A DNA stretch of 64,000 nucleotides from Nostoc sp. ATCC 43529 (GTDB lineage: Bacteria; Cyanobacteriota; Cyanobacteriia; Cyanobacteriales; Nostocaceae). Positions 41,594 through 50,450 of this stretch are shown here, piece after piece (position 1 is the first letter of the stretch; every line of letters starts with the position of its first letter). The position numbers and the translations under genes were made by a program. Below the pieces are notes generated by a model. The model saw nothing but the letters and a program-made list of their open reading frames with translations, was not told the origin of the DNA and ran no database searches. The stretch covers positions 1 through 64,000 of the forward strand of contig LWTK01000074.1 in the NCBI GenBank assembly GCA_003326205.1, read 5' to 3'.

Positions 41594-42250
41594 CTAAGAT
41601 CCGACATTAGAATCATCTGGGCTAGAAGCTCTAGATTCGTTAATGCCTTCTCTAACTTCGCTGGCTTTCTCTTGAATGCCTTCTCTAACTTCACTAGCTT
41701 TTTCTTGAATGCCTTCTTTGAGGTTGCTAGCTCCTTCTTGGATACCTTCTTTGAGGTTACTTACTCCCCTTTTTATACTTTGAGCGGTATTTTCGCCTCC
41801 CTTGGCCTGATTTTCTGCATGATTTTGTAGCCGAGCTACCACATTGTAATCATCTGCACCTGGGGGAGTTTTTGATTCAATAATACCTTCGGTGGGGCCG
41901 CCGATCGCTTTCCATGCGCCAAGACCACCTTTGAGTTGAGAAACATGCTCAAACCCGCTAGAACGCAGTTGTTGTGAGGCTTGGGCAGTTTCTTCATCAT
42001 TACCACCGTAAACATAAATATCACGGCTTCTATCCAAAGAAGCTGCTGCACGGTCTACTAATTCATCTATTGGCATGGGCATCGCTCCCATAATGTGACC
42101 TTCGTTGAAGGTTCTGCGATCGCGCACATCCAATATTGTAAAAGCTGGTTCGCCCCATTCCAAACGAGATTTCAATGTATGAACATCAGATTCTGCTTGT
42201 ATTGGTGGCTGTGGGGGAATGATACCGCCTACTAAAGGATTACTATTCAT
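41594..42250 (-). CDS. Rhodanese-fold domain (no catalytic Cys) fused to LEA-like repeats
   Basis: A 218-residue protein. Residues about 20-118 are a rhodanese domain (FTILDVRDRRTFNEGHIMGA, LKGGLGAWKAIGG), but the catalytic loop, normally CxxxxR after the VY strand, reads YVYGGNDEET with no Cys, so sulphur transfer is unlikely. Residues about 155-205 are amphipathic 11-residue repeats (EGIQEGASNLK, EGIQEKASEVR, EGIQEKASEVR) like group 3 LEA desiccation proteins. The combination could link redox or ligand sensing to membrane or desiccation protection, but this is inference. It is expressed on its own. Confidence 0.8.
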   Translation of the reverse strand: MNSNPLVGGIIPPQPPIQAESDVHTLKSRLEWGEPAFTILDVRDRRTFNEGHIMGAMPMPIDELVDRAAASLDRSRDIYVYGGNDEETAQASQQLRSSGFEHVSQLKGGLGAWKAIGGPTEGIIESKTPPGADDYNVVARLQNHAENQAKGGENTAQSIKRGVSNLKEGIQEGASNLKEGIQEKASEVREGIQEKASEVREGINESRASSPDDSNVGS

Positions 42251-42515
42251 AACTATTCCTTACTCACGATGTTAATAGCAATTTAACTAACAAAATAAAA
42301 TTTATTGCTCTTTCCCTAGTATGAATATATTTAAAATATCCCTTCAGATAGAGTAAGTAATTTCAATGATTTCTACCAATTAATCAATTGCCAATCTGGT
42401 CAATTAATACTATGGAAAGAATCATTTCACTATCAATAATAATTCAAATTAAGTATGAATTTTCTACTATTGATTATCCAAATCTTATTAATTGTAAATT
42501 GTGAATTCTGAGTTC

Positions 42516-43254
42516 TCAATCGTGATAATTATGTACTTTTTCAATATCGGCGATCGCTAACAATAATAATGTATCCTCAATTTTCTGCCGCACTATAGGA
42601 CTTACATCAGCAGCACTGTTGAGACAATCTACCAACAATTTATTCACATCGTAATATTTTTCGAGTAATTCTTTTTGTTGTTCGTTGAATTCCCAGTCGT
42701 AACCAATATTACGATATTTAATCAGCAAATATCTTAATTGTTTACCCCAAACTTTACCTTTGGTTTGCCACCACTCTCTGAATCTTTCTGGATTGCTGTC
42801 TATCTCTGGTAGTTGTGTTTTCAGTTTTTCTAAGACGTGTTTCAATTTAGGAGCAATCACAAGCTCAACAGCTTCGTTAAAGGCAATAGCAAAGGCATGA
42901 GCATAATCAAAGGCGTCCTTGAGGTTACGCTCAAAGGCAAAATCAACGTCGTTAAAGCAGGCAATAGTACTATATAGAAACTCATCAAGAGCAACGTCAG
43001 AGTCAAAAGCTATGTTACCAACAAGGGCGTACTCAAGGTTATAACCAGAGGTATAGACCAAGGTACGATGGCTATGGTATGTGCTACGTTCAACACAAAC
43101 GAGGTAAAAAGCGACCTGCAAAAAATTTGGAAACTGGTTGGCGTGTAATCCCTAAAGCTGCTGCTAATTTATGCTGACTCCAAGTTTTGTCTGTTAAAGC
43201 TGTTTTTGCTGCCCTTATGCCTTCTGGTGATGCTCTGAGGCCTTGGCTTGTCAT
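42516..43254 (-). pseudogene. HTH-NACHT NTPase gene with central deletion
   Basis: The first 50 codons from ATG 43252-43254 read MTSQGLRASPEGIRAAKTAL then TDKTWSQHKLAAALGITRQP and VSKFFAGR, the N-terminal helix-turn-helix of cyanobacterial HTH-NACHT proteins, and then hit a stop about 43090. In the next frame, from about 43121 to 42516, a 200-residue frame has QLPEIDSNPERFREWWQTKG, KQLRYLLIKYRNIGYDWEF, and NKLLVDCLNSAADVSPIVR, the C-terminal helical domain of the same proteins. The whole NACHT ATPase (hundreds of residues) is missing between them. One deletion with a frameshift explains both halves. Such proteins act in antiphage defence in bacteria, so this is a decayed defence gene. Confidence 0.8.
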
Positions 43255-43968
43255 ACCAATTCATAACCGTAGCTCATCCATAAATCCAATTAATTTTGAA
43301 ATATTAATTAGTACATTTTTCCTATGTTTATCAATCGATTAAGTCTCTATATCCATTGATTAGAAATTAATTAGCGCTTTGCCCTTCTCCAAGGGTATTA
43401 CGATGACTAATTATTCTCATAGTTTCAAACTCAAACTTGTAGTATAGTATATGCTTAAGAAGATAACTACATGCAAATGCACGTCAAATAAATTTTCGTA
43501 GGTTTTCTTCGGCAGAGCATATCCCTTGGCTAAAGTACAGTTGAGTAGGTAAAAATTAGAATCTAGATTACCTTATGGCTTAGTTTGTCAGGCTTGATAG
43601 ATATTTAATCAATCAGGCAGTGTGTTCCTTTAGAGACCTGTGGCGATCGCTGTTTCTCTGATGTTTTTTGGATGTATTTGTGATGATGGAGACGATCTTT
43701 AATGGCACTTATTTTAAGTGTTCAAGGTTAATTATCATACCATAAAAATTCAAAAATCTACTAAAGTCATACAATACTTATACAATTGATAAGCATGAAG
43801 ATGGCTGAAGTTTTGGTCAACTTCATGGAAAATTAATTGTAAACAAGTACTACAGTAGCGATCGTAGTCAGCAAAGGTCAGCGTGGATATACTTTCAACA
43901 TAAACACGTAAAGCAAAACTGGTGCAACAGCTAATTGCCCAATCAACAATAGGCAGCAAGGTAGCATT
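43255..43968. other. Spacer upstream of the first response regulator
   Basis: 714 bases with one or two HIP1 sites and AT-rich sequence. A 69-residue minus-strand frame (43750-43959) has an unusual Cys-rich composition and no start signal; not called. No RNA gene is recognised. Confidence 0.4.
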
Positions 43969-44688
43969 ATGACTATGACCCCTGATACTACTCCGAAAAT
44001 TCTCATCGTTGATGACGACTTCGGCGTCCGAAATCTGGTCTATCGTTTTTTAAGTCGGAAATATCAAATAGAATCAGCAGCAGACGGCAAGACTGCCTTA
44101 TCGTTATTTGAGCAATTCAACCCATCCTTAGTGATTTTAGATTGGAATTTACCAGATGTTAATGGCTATAGCCTCTGCCAGGAAATGCAGAGTCGTACTA
44201 ATGTTTTAGTAATGATATTAACTAGTAGAACTGACGAGGCTGATAAAATTAAAATCTTAGCCGCTGGCGCTGATGATTTTATGACTAAACCGTTTAGTCT
44301 TGCAGAAGTTGAAGTCAGAGTAGAAGCGCTTTTGAGGCGGATACGCTACATCAACCCCTCTCCAACACAACGCATCATTTTCAAGCAGCTAGTAATTAAC
44401 CCAGAGGGTAGGGAGGTAACACTTAACGATAAACCTTTAGCGTTAACAGCCCTCGAATTTAATATCTTACATTTTTTAGCAAGCCATCCCGGCCAAGCTT
44501 GGAGTCGTCCACAGCTCATCCAAAAAATCTGGGGTTGTGACTACATAGGAGATGGACGAGTGGTTGATGTACACATTGGTCAGCTGCGTAAGAAGATGGA
44601 AATCGATGCCAGTGTACCAGAATATATTAAAACTGTACGTGGCTATGGTTACAAGTTTGAAGTAGCTGAGGAAAATACTAATTCATAA
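43969..44688 (+). CDS. OmpR-family response regulator, paralogue 1
   Basis: A 239-residue two-domain regulator. Receiver domain 10-125 with acidic pair DDD (15-17), phospho-acceptor Asp58 (LVILDWN) and Lys in FMTKPFS. C-terminal winged helix (about 140-232): LTALEFNILHFLASHPGQAW, VVDVHIGQLRKKM, YIKTVRGYGYKFE. No histidine kinase lies nearby, so the partner is encoded elsewhere. A close paralogue lies 1.5 kb downstream at 46210-46935 with the same order of motifs, pointing to duplication. ATG 43969 and 43975 are both possible starts. Confidence 0.92.
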   Translation: MTMTPDTTPKILIVDDDFGVRNLVYRFLSRKYQIESAADGKTALSLFEQFNPSLVILDWNLPDVNGYSLCQEMQSRTNVLVMILTSRTDEADKIKILAAGADDFMTKPFSLAEVEVRVEALLRRIRYINPSPTQRIIFKQLVINPEGREVTLNDKPLALTALEFNILHFLASHPGQAWSRPQLIQKIWGCDYIGDGRVVDVHIGQLRKKMEIDASVPEYIKTVRGYGYKFEVAEENTNS

Positions 44689-44885
44689 GAATTTGGCATT
44701 GAGAGTGATGTTAGCTTTCTTCTCTATGAGAGGCTGCGCCAACGACCCGTTGAGCCATTGTTGAGTTAGGGGCACAGACGCGATTAACCCTTGTCTGTAC
44801 TTAAGAATTATTCTCCTTGTCCCCTTGTCTGCTCATCTGGCACACTCTCGACTCTCTACTCCCTGTGTTTATTAGAAAGCTAGAT

Positions 44886-45512
44886 TTACCGTAGAAAGCT
44901 ACTAACCAACCACAGCAAAATAAAAGTCAGCACTGTAGAAAATTGATTCGACCCCAGACTTATAAATGATATTTGTGGTAACAACCAGCTAGCAACAAGG
45001 CCTCCGGTAATTAAGCCAATTATTAAACTGACTAGGGTGAACAAAACTGCTCGCCCAAATTTGCCTTCTTTGCGATTGAGAAAATAAATACCGATACTTA
45101 CCCCAACTACCAATGCTAATTGTAAAACCTGGTCGCCTCCCTCTGGGTAAAACAGGCTAATAGCACTCAAACCAAGATACCAAGCTCCCGGTAAGAGAAT
45201 ATCAGCAGGGGTTGGCTGGTCTAGTATTCGTTGCAGCCATGCAGGTGAATGCTCGCGAGGGGTTTGAGTTTCTTTCGGAGGCGATTGTACTCGCAACTCT
45301 GGAAACCGGATACGTTCTGGAACTTTGATTTTACCTTCCTGGCGCATCCGTAAGCGATCCATTAAAATCGCATCGTAAGCTGCTTCAATCACTTCTAGAT
45401 GCTTGGCATCGCCACTATGTTGCTCGAATAGACGATTACGAGCATCCTGGATTTCATCGAAGGAAGCCTCTTCTGATACCCCAAGTTTTTCGTAGGGATT
45501 TTGATCGCTCAT
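44886..45512 (-). CDS. CPP1-like J-domain-like membrane protein
   Basis: A 208-residue protein. The N-terminal 70 residues (NPYEKLGVSEEASFDEIQDA, RNRLFEQHSGDAKHLEVIE, AAYDAILMDRLRMR) form a J-domain-like fold without the HPD motif, and the C-terminal half has three to four hydrophobic helices. This is the DUF3353/CPP1-like family, related to the plant chloroplast chaperone-like protein of protochlorophyllide oxidoreductase. In plants it helps stabilise POR; in cyanobacteria the role is likely in membrane biogenesis. It lies convergent to the first response regulator. Confidence 0.88.
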   Translation of the reverse strand: MSDQNPYEKLGVSEEASFDEIQDARNRLFEQHSGDAKHLEVIEAAYDAILMDRLRMRQEGKIKVPERIRFPELRVQSPPKETQTPREHSPAWLQRILDQPTPADILLPGAWYLGLSAISLFYPEGGDQVLQLALVVGVSIGIYFLNRKEGKFGRAVLFTLVSLIIGLITGGLVASWLLPQISFISLGSNQFSTVLTFILLWLVSSFLR

Positions 45513-45712
45513 GGGAGTTTGTTACTTCAGCCTCAGTCAGCGGCAGTCTATTGTCGTGAAAAAAAACAAATTTAGATTTTGTTTCAATCGAAACTTAACG
45601 TCTCGACTTATATTTATGCTCTACCAGGATAGTAGCACGAGTTAGTTTAATCGACTTTAAGATTTAGACTATAGTCACTTTAACATATCGCCATAACTCC
45701 GTGTATACCCTC

Positions 45713-45844
45713 ATGTCGTTGCTCAGTTCTGGCTCTAATCTAGAATTTGAACTTACAGTACCTAAAACACATAGTTTTCATGAAGAAATTAACTTTCCTG
45801 TTTCAGATCTGGCAACTTACTGTGCCTTAACGGATTTTTTTTAA
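45713..45844 (+). CDS. Possible small ORF (43 aa)
   Basis: ATG 45713 opens a 43-residue frame (MSLLSSGSNLEFELTVPKTH...ATYCALTDFF). It lies between two response-regulator genes without a ribosome-binding site. No family recognised; it may be a chance frame. Confidence 0.2.
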   Translation: MSLLSSGSNLEFELTVPKTHSFHEEINFPVSDLATYCALTDFF

Positions 45845-45913
45845 TTATACTGGCGATCGCTTGTGGTGTAGAACCGCATCTCGATTTAAAATTGAAACGT
45901 TTTAAGTTAGCAC

Positions 45914-46114
45914 CTAACCGGGTTCAAAAAGTCTTTGAGTTTCACAAACCGCTTTGGCTGAGGTTTGAGCGTCTATTTGGTCAGCATAACTATTGATAGT
46001 CAAAAGTTCTGCACTTTCTCGCAGCACTGCACTATAGCTTTCCACAAGTTTGTCGTTCTCATCGCCTATAATCCTGATTACAGTAATAATTATTAGAATA
46101 ATCAGGATGTTCAT
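45914..46114 (-). CDS. Possible small membrane-anchored protein (66 aa)
   Basis: The frame begins MNILIILIIITVIRIIG, a transmembrane-like stretch, followed by a hydrophilic region (ENDKLVESYSAVLRESAELL). It overlaps a protein-like frame on the other strand, so which strand codes is uncertain. It stands between the two response regulators, 96 bases upstream of and divergent from the second. Confidence 0.3.
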   Translation of the reverse strand: MNILIILIIITVIRIIGDENDKLVESYSAVLRESAELLTINSYADQIDAQTSAKAVCETQRLFEPG

Positions 46115-46209
46115 GCCCTAGCTGTGTAGATTCTTAATAACTCCCATAGTGGCAACTCTGTGTTATTACGCAACCTTCTTGTTAATCTTACGAATTTTTG
46201 TGTAAAGTG

Positions 46210-46935
46210 ATGGTCATGGCTCCCGCCAAGATTCTTGTTGTTGACGACGACCCTGCGGTTCGGAATTTAATCCAACGCTTCTTGATGAAGCAGAACTATC
46301 AGGTGGAGGCTGCCGAAGACGGAAAGACAGCCTTAACTCTATTTGAGCAATTCAACCCTGATTTGGTAATTCTAGATGTGAATTTACCAGATGTGATTGG
46401 GTTTAACCTCTGCCAAGAGATGCAAAGTCGTAATGGTGTTTTTGTTTTGATGCTGACTAGCCGTGCCGACGAAGCTGACAAAATTCGCGGCTTTTCTAAA
46501 GGTGCTGATGACTATCTCACCAAACCTTTTGGGTTGGGAGAGCTAGAAGTCAGAGTAGGAGCGATTTTGAGGCGTCAGCGAGTCATAACTACTGCCGAAC
46601 AAAAACGCTTAGTATTTGAAAAACTGATGATTGACCCAGTGCGACGAGAAGTGGCACTCAATAACCAACCAGTACCCTTAACTGCTCTGGAATTTGATTT
46701 ATTGCATTTTTTAGCCAGCCATCCAGGTCGAGTTTGGCGGCGTGCAGAACTAATTCAAGAGGTGTGGGACTATGAATATGTTGGCGACCAGCGGGTTGTA
46801 GATGTACATATCGGTCAAATTCGCAAGAAGATTGAAATTGATGCTAGTCAGCCAGCATTAATTCAAACTGTACGCGGTGTAGGGTATAAGTTTGAATCTC
46901 CTGCTCACTCCCAACAGTTGGAAGCTAAGTCCTGA
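46210..46935 (+). CDS. OmpR-family response regulator, paralogue 2
   Basis: A 241-residue protein from ATG 46210 (MVMAPAKILVVDDDPAVRNL); a TTG four codons upstream or ATG 46216 could also serve. Receiver with DDD at 12-14, Asp56 (LVILDVN) and Lys in YLTKPFG; DNA-binding winged helix from about 135 (LTALEFDLLHFLASHPGRVW, VVDVHIGQIRKKIE, IQTVRGVGYKFE). It is about 60 percent identical by eye to paralogue 1, including whole motifs. The recognition-helix region RVVDVHIGQ is the same in both, so they may bind similar sites. The sensor kinase is not nearby. Confidence 0.92.
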   Translation: MVMAPAKILVVDDDPAVRNLIQRFLMKQNYQVEAAEDGKTALTLFEQFNPDLVILDVNLPDVIGFNLCQEMQSRNGVFVLMLTSRADEADKIRGFSKGADDYLTKPFGLGELEVRVGAILRRQRVITTAEQKRLVFEKLMIDPVRREVALNNQPVPLTALEFDLLHFLASHPGRVWRRAELIQEVWDYEYVGDQRVVDVHIGQIRKKIEIDASQPALIQTVRGVGYKFESPAHSQQLEAKS

Positions 46936-47441
46936 GTCTATAGTCTGGAGTTTTTTGACTCTTGACCGAAACAATTTTGGGTTTGAGATTTTGGATGAAA
47001 TTCATTTTGGTTTTAGAACCACCAGGAGGAACTGCCAAAGGTTTAATAAATTTGAGCAAACTGGTGACCGTTCGTAGGGTAGCACAGCTAACTGTGCTAC
47101 CCTACACGTGTTGCATTGAAATGAGAAGCGCTACATATAAGGTAGGTAGGCGTAAATAATTATTGTCGGGATAAGGCAGGTTTTCTTTTAATTCTAAATC
47201 TTGGACTTTTACTAAATATTTTTGGGAATACGAAAAACTATTGGGCATTTTTTCGATCGCAATTTACTTTTGTTTTTGATTCTCTTCATCCCCCACAAAG
47301 AGAACTCTTCTCAAAATCTATTAATCGGGCACGGTTTACCGTGCCCATTTGGGGCATGAGCTAGAATAACGCCCTTCATACCAGTACCTATGGGGTGTCT
47401 AGTAGATTAGCTATTGTTGCCATCGCATTGTGTATTATTAC
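46936..47441. other. Spacer with two hairpins
   Basis: A strong palindrome at 47074-47105 (GTAGGGTAGCACAG...CTGTGCTACCCTAC) and a second hairpin GGGCACGG-TTTA-CCGTGCCC at 47327-47346. The first is a relative of the palindrome after dapF. No gene is recognised. Confidence 0.6.
47074..47105. repeat. 14-bp perfect palindromic hairpin, dispersed
   Basis: Arms GTAGGGTAGCACAG / CTGTGCTACCCTAC with a CTAA loop. It shares the TAGCACAG...CTGTGCTA core with the sequence at 10846-10872. Confidence 0.85.
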
Positions 47442-47639
47442 TTAGGAATGATGAAACAAAGTTTCCAGATAGACTCTGGCAGCACGGCGATCGCTTTCTC
47501 CATTTTGGAGTAAAAACAATGATAGCGCCGCCGTCAATACTCTGTTTTCATCCCAATCAGGATGGGTTTCTAAGTAGTTCTTTAAAGATTCGTGAAGTGA
47601 TTCAGGAATTTCTGTAAAAATGCTAACCGTTGCTTTCAT
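47442..47639 (-). CDS. DUF2811 family small protein
   Basis: A 65-residue protein. MKATVSIFTEIPESLHESLK, NYLETHPDWDENRVLTAALS, and LFLLQNGESDRRAARVYLET form the whole conserved sequence of this cyanobacterial family. The fold resembles a small ribbon-helix-helix type protein, but no DNA binding is established. A Shine-Dalgarno AGGAGG lies about 7 bases upstream of the ATG (about 47647-47652 on the minus strand). Confidence 0.88.
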   Translation of the reverse strand: MKATVSIFTEIPESLHESLKNYLETHPDWDENRVLTAALSLFLLQNGESDRRAARVYLETLFHHS

Positions 47640-48106
47640 GAGATTTTCCTCCTATGAGGTCAATCAAGAGGGATAATTTGCTTGCGGTGAAGCAGCTTCA
47701 GGCTACGCCACACAATCTTTCGCCTGCCCGCCAATCTATGCCAACAACTCACGTAATTTTACACAGTTGATGCCAACGGTTGAACGGACTATAAAAGCAA
47801 GCCGAATCATTGTGCGCTAAGAGGGGGTGGGTTTGTCAATGCTGCGAAATGTTAAAAACGCTTGTATAAAAGATAAATCAGCACGAAGCAATCAGGGTTT
47901 TGCCTCAATTTTCGTTACTTTACTTTACAAAAACTCAGTCTCCAAAGTTCCTGACCACTGGTAATTAACAATCCCCAGTAGATCGCCAGAAGCTTATTAG
48001 CTCGTAGAATACCTGTGGAAAACTGCTAAAATCCCTGTGGAAACCCTGTGGAATTAGTGAGGAAAATTGCAGCCGATGATAAGAATTACAAAAATGTTAT
48101 TAAACG
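47640..48106. other. Spacer before the MFS gene
   Basis: Nothing coding is recognised. There are short dispersed-repeat segments (for example GCAGCTTCAGGCTACGCC) and a repeated CCTGTGGAA (about 48010-48050). Confidence 0.4.
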
Positions 48107-49387
48107 ATGACATTTAAGCTGATGAAATTAGCTTCTCAATTCCAGTTCTCTTCATGGTTGCCTTCGATACATCCCCAGGTATGGAGTTTGGCCGTTGGTA
48201 GATTTTTTTCGGAAGTTGGCACTGGCTTTACTCTGTTTTACGCGCCCATCTTTTTTGTCAATGAAGTTGGTTTATCTGCAACCGCCGTTGGTGTAGCCTT
48301 GGCTAGTGCTTCGATTTCCGGCATTGTTGGACGGGTTGTAGGTGGTTCTTTAGCTGATTGCGGGAAATGGGGACGCCGCCGCACTTTGTTGCTGGCGATG
48401 GCGATTTTAGCAATTGCTTCTCTAGTTTTCGCTGCAACCAGTAATTTTACTATTCTGGTAATTGGTAGCTTGATTCACGGCTTAGGGATAGGTTTTTATT
48501 GGCCGGCTGTGGAAGCCGTTGTTGCTGACGCAAGCGTTATTGAGAATCGCCGGGAAACCTTTGCTATTAGCCGATTAGCAGATAATCTAGGGTTAGCGAT
48601 CGGAATTACCCTGGCAGGGTTTTTGATAGGAATAATTGAGAGTTATCGCTGGCTATTTATTATTGATGCCATCTCTTTTTTAGTGTTTTTTGGCGTTATC
48701 TATGTAGGAATTGCTGAAACCGAGAAGCAGGAAACCGACCATGAAAAAACAGAATATTTTGCTTCTTGGATGGCAGTATTGAAAGATGGCCGTTTCCTCG
48801 TCTACATCACAGCTAATATCTTCTTCACAATTTATATTTCGCAAATACACAGTATCCTGCCCCTTTACTTCAAAAACTTTGTCATCGAAAGTAATGACAA
48901 AGGATTTGCTGAAGCTATCATTAGCAGAATATTTGCTTGGCATCTGATAGTGGCTATCATCTTTCAGCTACCTATTACCAGCGTCTTAAAACGTTGCTCT
49001 CATACACTCGCCCTCACTATTTCCGCCATTCTTTGGGCAATTGGTTTTGGGCTGATTTGGTTAAGCGGTACTGCTGCATCTGGTAATTTGGTTTGGGCAA
49101 TATTGGCATTGGGAGTGTTTGCTATTGCCATTGTTTCCTATACTCCATCTGCTGCCTCTTTAGTTACCGAGTTAGCGCCAGAAAATCAACGTGGGGTTTA
49201 TTTCTCTATCAACGCTTTGTGCTGGGCTGTTGGCTCTTTTATCGGTCATCCTTTGGGTGGATGGGCATTAGACCAACCACGAATGATTACCGATCGCTTT
49301 TGGTTAGGCTTTTCTTTGAGTGTGGCGATCGCTGTGGCAATTTTACAGTATCTGAGTCGAATTTTGGCTGATTCATCATCAAAATAG
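48107..49387 (+). CDS. Major facilitator superfamily transporter
   Basis: A 426-residue inner-membrane protein with 12 predicted transmembrane helices. The loop motif after helix 2 (GRVVGGSLADCGKWGRRRTL) is the MFS signature A, and the second half has its own matching motifs (SLVTELAPENQRGVYFSINA). It is an efflux-type or sugar-type family; the substrate cannot be assigned. It stands before an APH-like gene (150 bases on), so co-expression is possible. Confidence 0.9.
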   Translation: MTFKLMKLASQFQFSSWLPSIHPQVWSLAVGRFFSEVGTGFTLFYAPIFFVNEVGLSATAVGVALASASISGIVGRVVGGSLADCGKWGRRRTLLLAMAILAIASLVFAATSNFTILVIGSLIHGLGIGFYWPAVEAVVADASVIENRRETFAISRLADNLGLAIGITLAGFLIGIIESYRWLFIIDAISFLVFFGVIYVGIAETEKQETDHEKTEYFASWMAVLKDGRFLVYITANIFFTIYISQIHSILPLYFKNFVIESNDKGFAEAIISRIFAWHLIVAIIFQLPITSVLKRCSHTLALTISAILWAIGFGLIWLSGTAASGNLVWAILALGVFAIAIVSYTPSAASLVTELAPENQRGVYFSINALCWAVGSFIGHPLGGWALDQPRMITDRFWLGFSLSVAIAVAILQYLSRILADSSSK

Positions 49388-49538
49388 TGTTATGCTCGTA
49401 CTTAGAAAGCTTCTCAGGAGTTAAATCACAGTGGTACGTTGATACAACAAACAGGCAAATCATTATCAGTCGCTGCGATCGGGCTAAAAGTTCGATAAAT
49501 ATTGATTTTTGTTTGTTGTACTTATCTCAGGATTTACT

Positions 49539-50432
49539 GTGAATATTCCTTTCTCGTATCTCGAAAAAATTCGTGCTATCTATCCCAATATCTCTATTGA
49601 CCATCTTGACTTTAATCAAGATGGGATGGTTAACGATGTGGTAATTGTTAATCATGAGATTGTGTGTCGGTTTGCCAAAGACGACTGGGGAAAACAAGTG
49701 CTTTCCCATGAAGCTAAGGTGTTGGAAGTCGTGCAAAAATATGTTGAACTGCGGGTTCCGTACTTTGAACACCTGGAAGAAGGCTTTGTGAGCTACAGAT
49801 TTATTAAAGGTGAGCCGCTCTCCCGTAACACCCTCCTCAAACTTAGCGAAGCATCACAAGCGTGTGTTATCTCCCAACTAGCCAGATTTCATCAACAATT
49901 GCACAGCATCCCAAATGAAGTTTTAGTGAATGCTGGGGTGTCTTCTTCTGGTGCAGAACGTTCCCGTGAAGATTGGTTGCAGTTGTATGAGCAAGTTAAA
50001 GAAACTCTTTTTCCTCATTTATGGCGTCATCAGCAAACTTGGATACATGAATTGTTTGCGCCAATCATTACAGGTGAACTTGACCTCACCTACACACCCG
50101 TACTAATCGATGGCGATAAGCCAGTGTATCACATTCTGTTTGATCCTATATCAGAGAGCATCAGCGGCCTGATTGATTTTGGCACAGCTGGTTTGGGCGA
50201 CCCAGCTTGCGATATTGCTGTGCAACTCGGTAATTACGGAGAAAGTATTGTGCAGCGTATGGAAAGCGACTATCCCATGTTGCTGAGTGTTATTGACCGA
50301 GCGCGTTTCTGGGTGGGAACACTTGAACTTCAGTGGGCTTTAGCTGGCATAAAATTTAACGATATCTCGTTATCGTTGGCGCATATTGGTTTGGCGAGAG
50401 AAGTTCAACCTGTAGGTACACGGGTAAGTTAA
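49539..50432 (+). CDS. APH-like phosphotransferase with altered catalytic loop
   Basis: About 297 residues from GTG 49539 (VNIPFSYLEKIRAIYP); a TTG ten codons earlier also opens the frame. It has the fold of aminoglycoside/choline phosphotransferases: FVSYRFIKGEPLS, RFHQQLHSIP, and the C-lobe motif LIDFGTAGLGDPACDIAVQL. The catalytic loop, usually HGDxxxxxIL, reads DGDKPVYHIL: the Asp is kept but the His is Asp. Activity is uncertain. It is not evidence of antibiotic resistance; many such genes act on metabolites. It lies convergent to hisIE. Confidence 0.75.
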   Translation: MNIPFSYLEKIRAIYPNISIDHLDFNQDGMVNDVVIVNHEIVCRFAKDDWGKQVLSHEAKVLEVVQKYVELRVPYFEHLEEGFVSYRFIKGEPLSRNTLLKLSEASQACVISQLARFHQQLHSIPNEVLVNAGVSSSGAERSREDWLQLYEQVKETLFPHLWRHQQTWIHELFAPIITGELDLTYTPVLIDGDKPVYHILFDPISESISGLIDFGTAGLGDPACDIAVQLGNYGESIVQRMESDYPMLLSVIDRARFWVGTLELQWALAGIKFNDISLSLAHIGLAREVQPVGTRVS

Positions 50433-50450
50433 TCTTCTTTCCTACACTGG

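Noticed and set aside
49388..49538. Possible tRNA near an AAAGTTCGATAAA stretch
   Set aside because: No cloverleaf can be drawn: no acceptor stem pair or anticodon arm at proper distance.
49539..50432. Reading the APH-like gene as an antibiotic-resistance determinant
   Set aside because: The family is broad, the catalytic loop is atypical and there is no resistance context.
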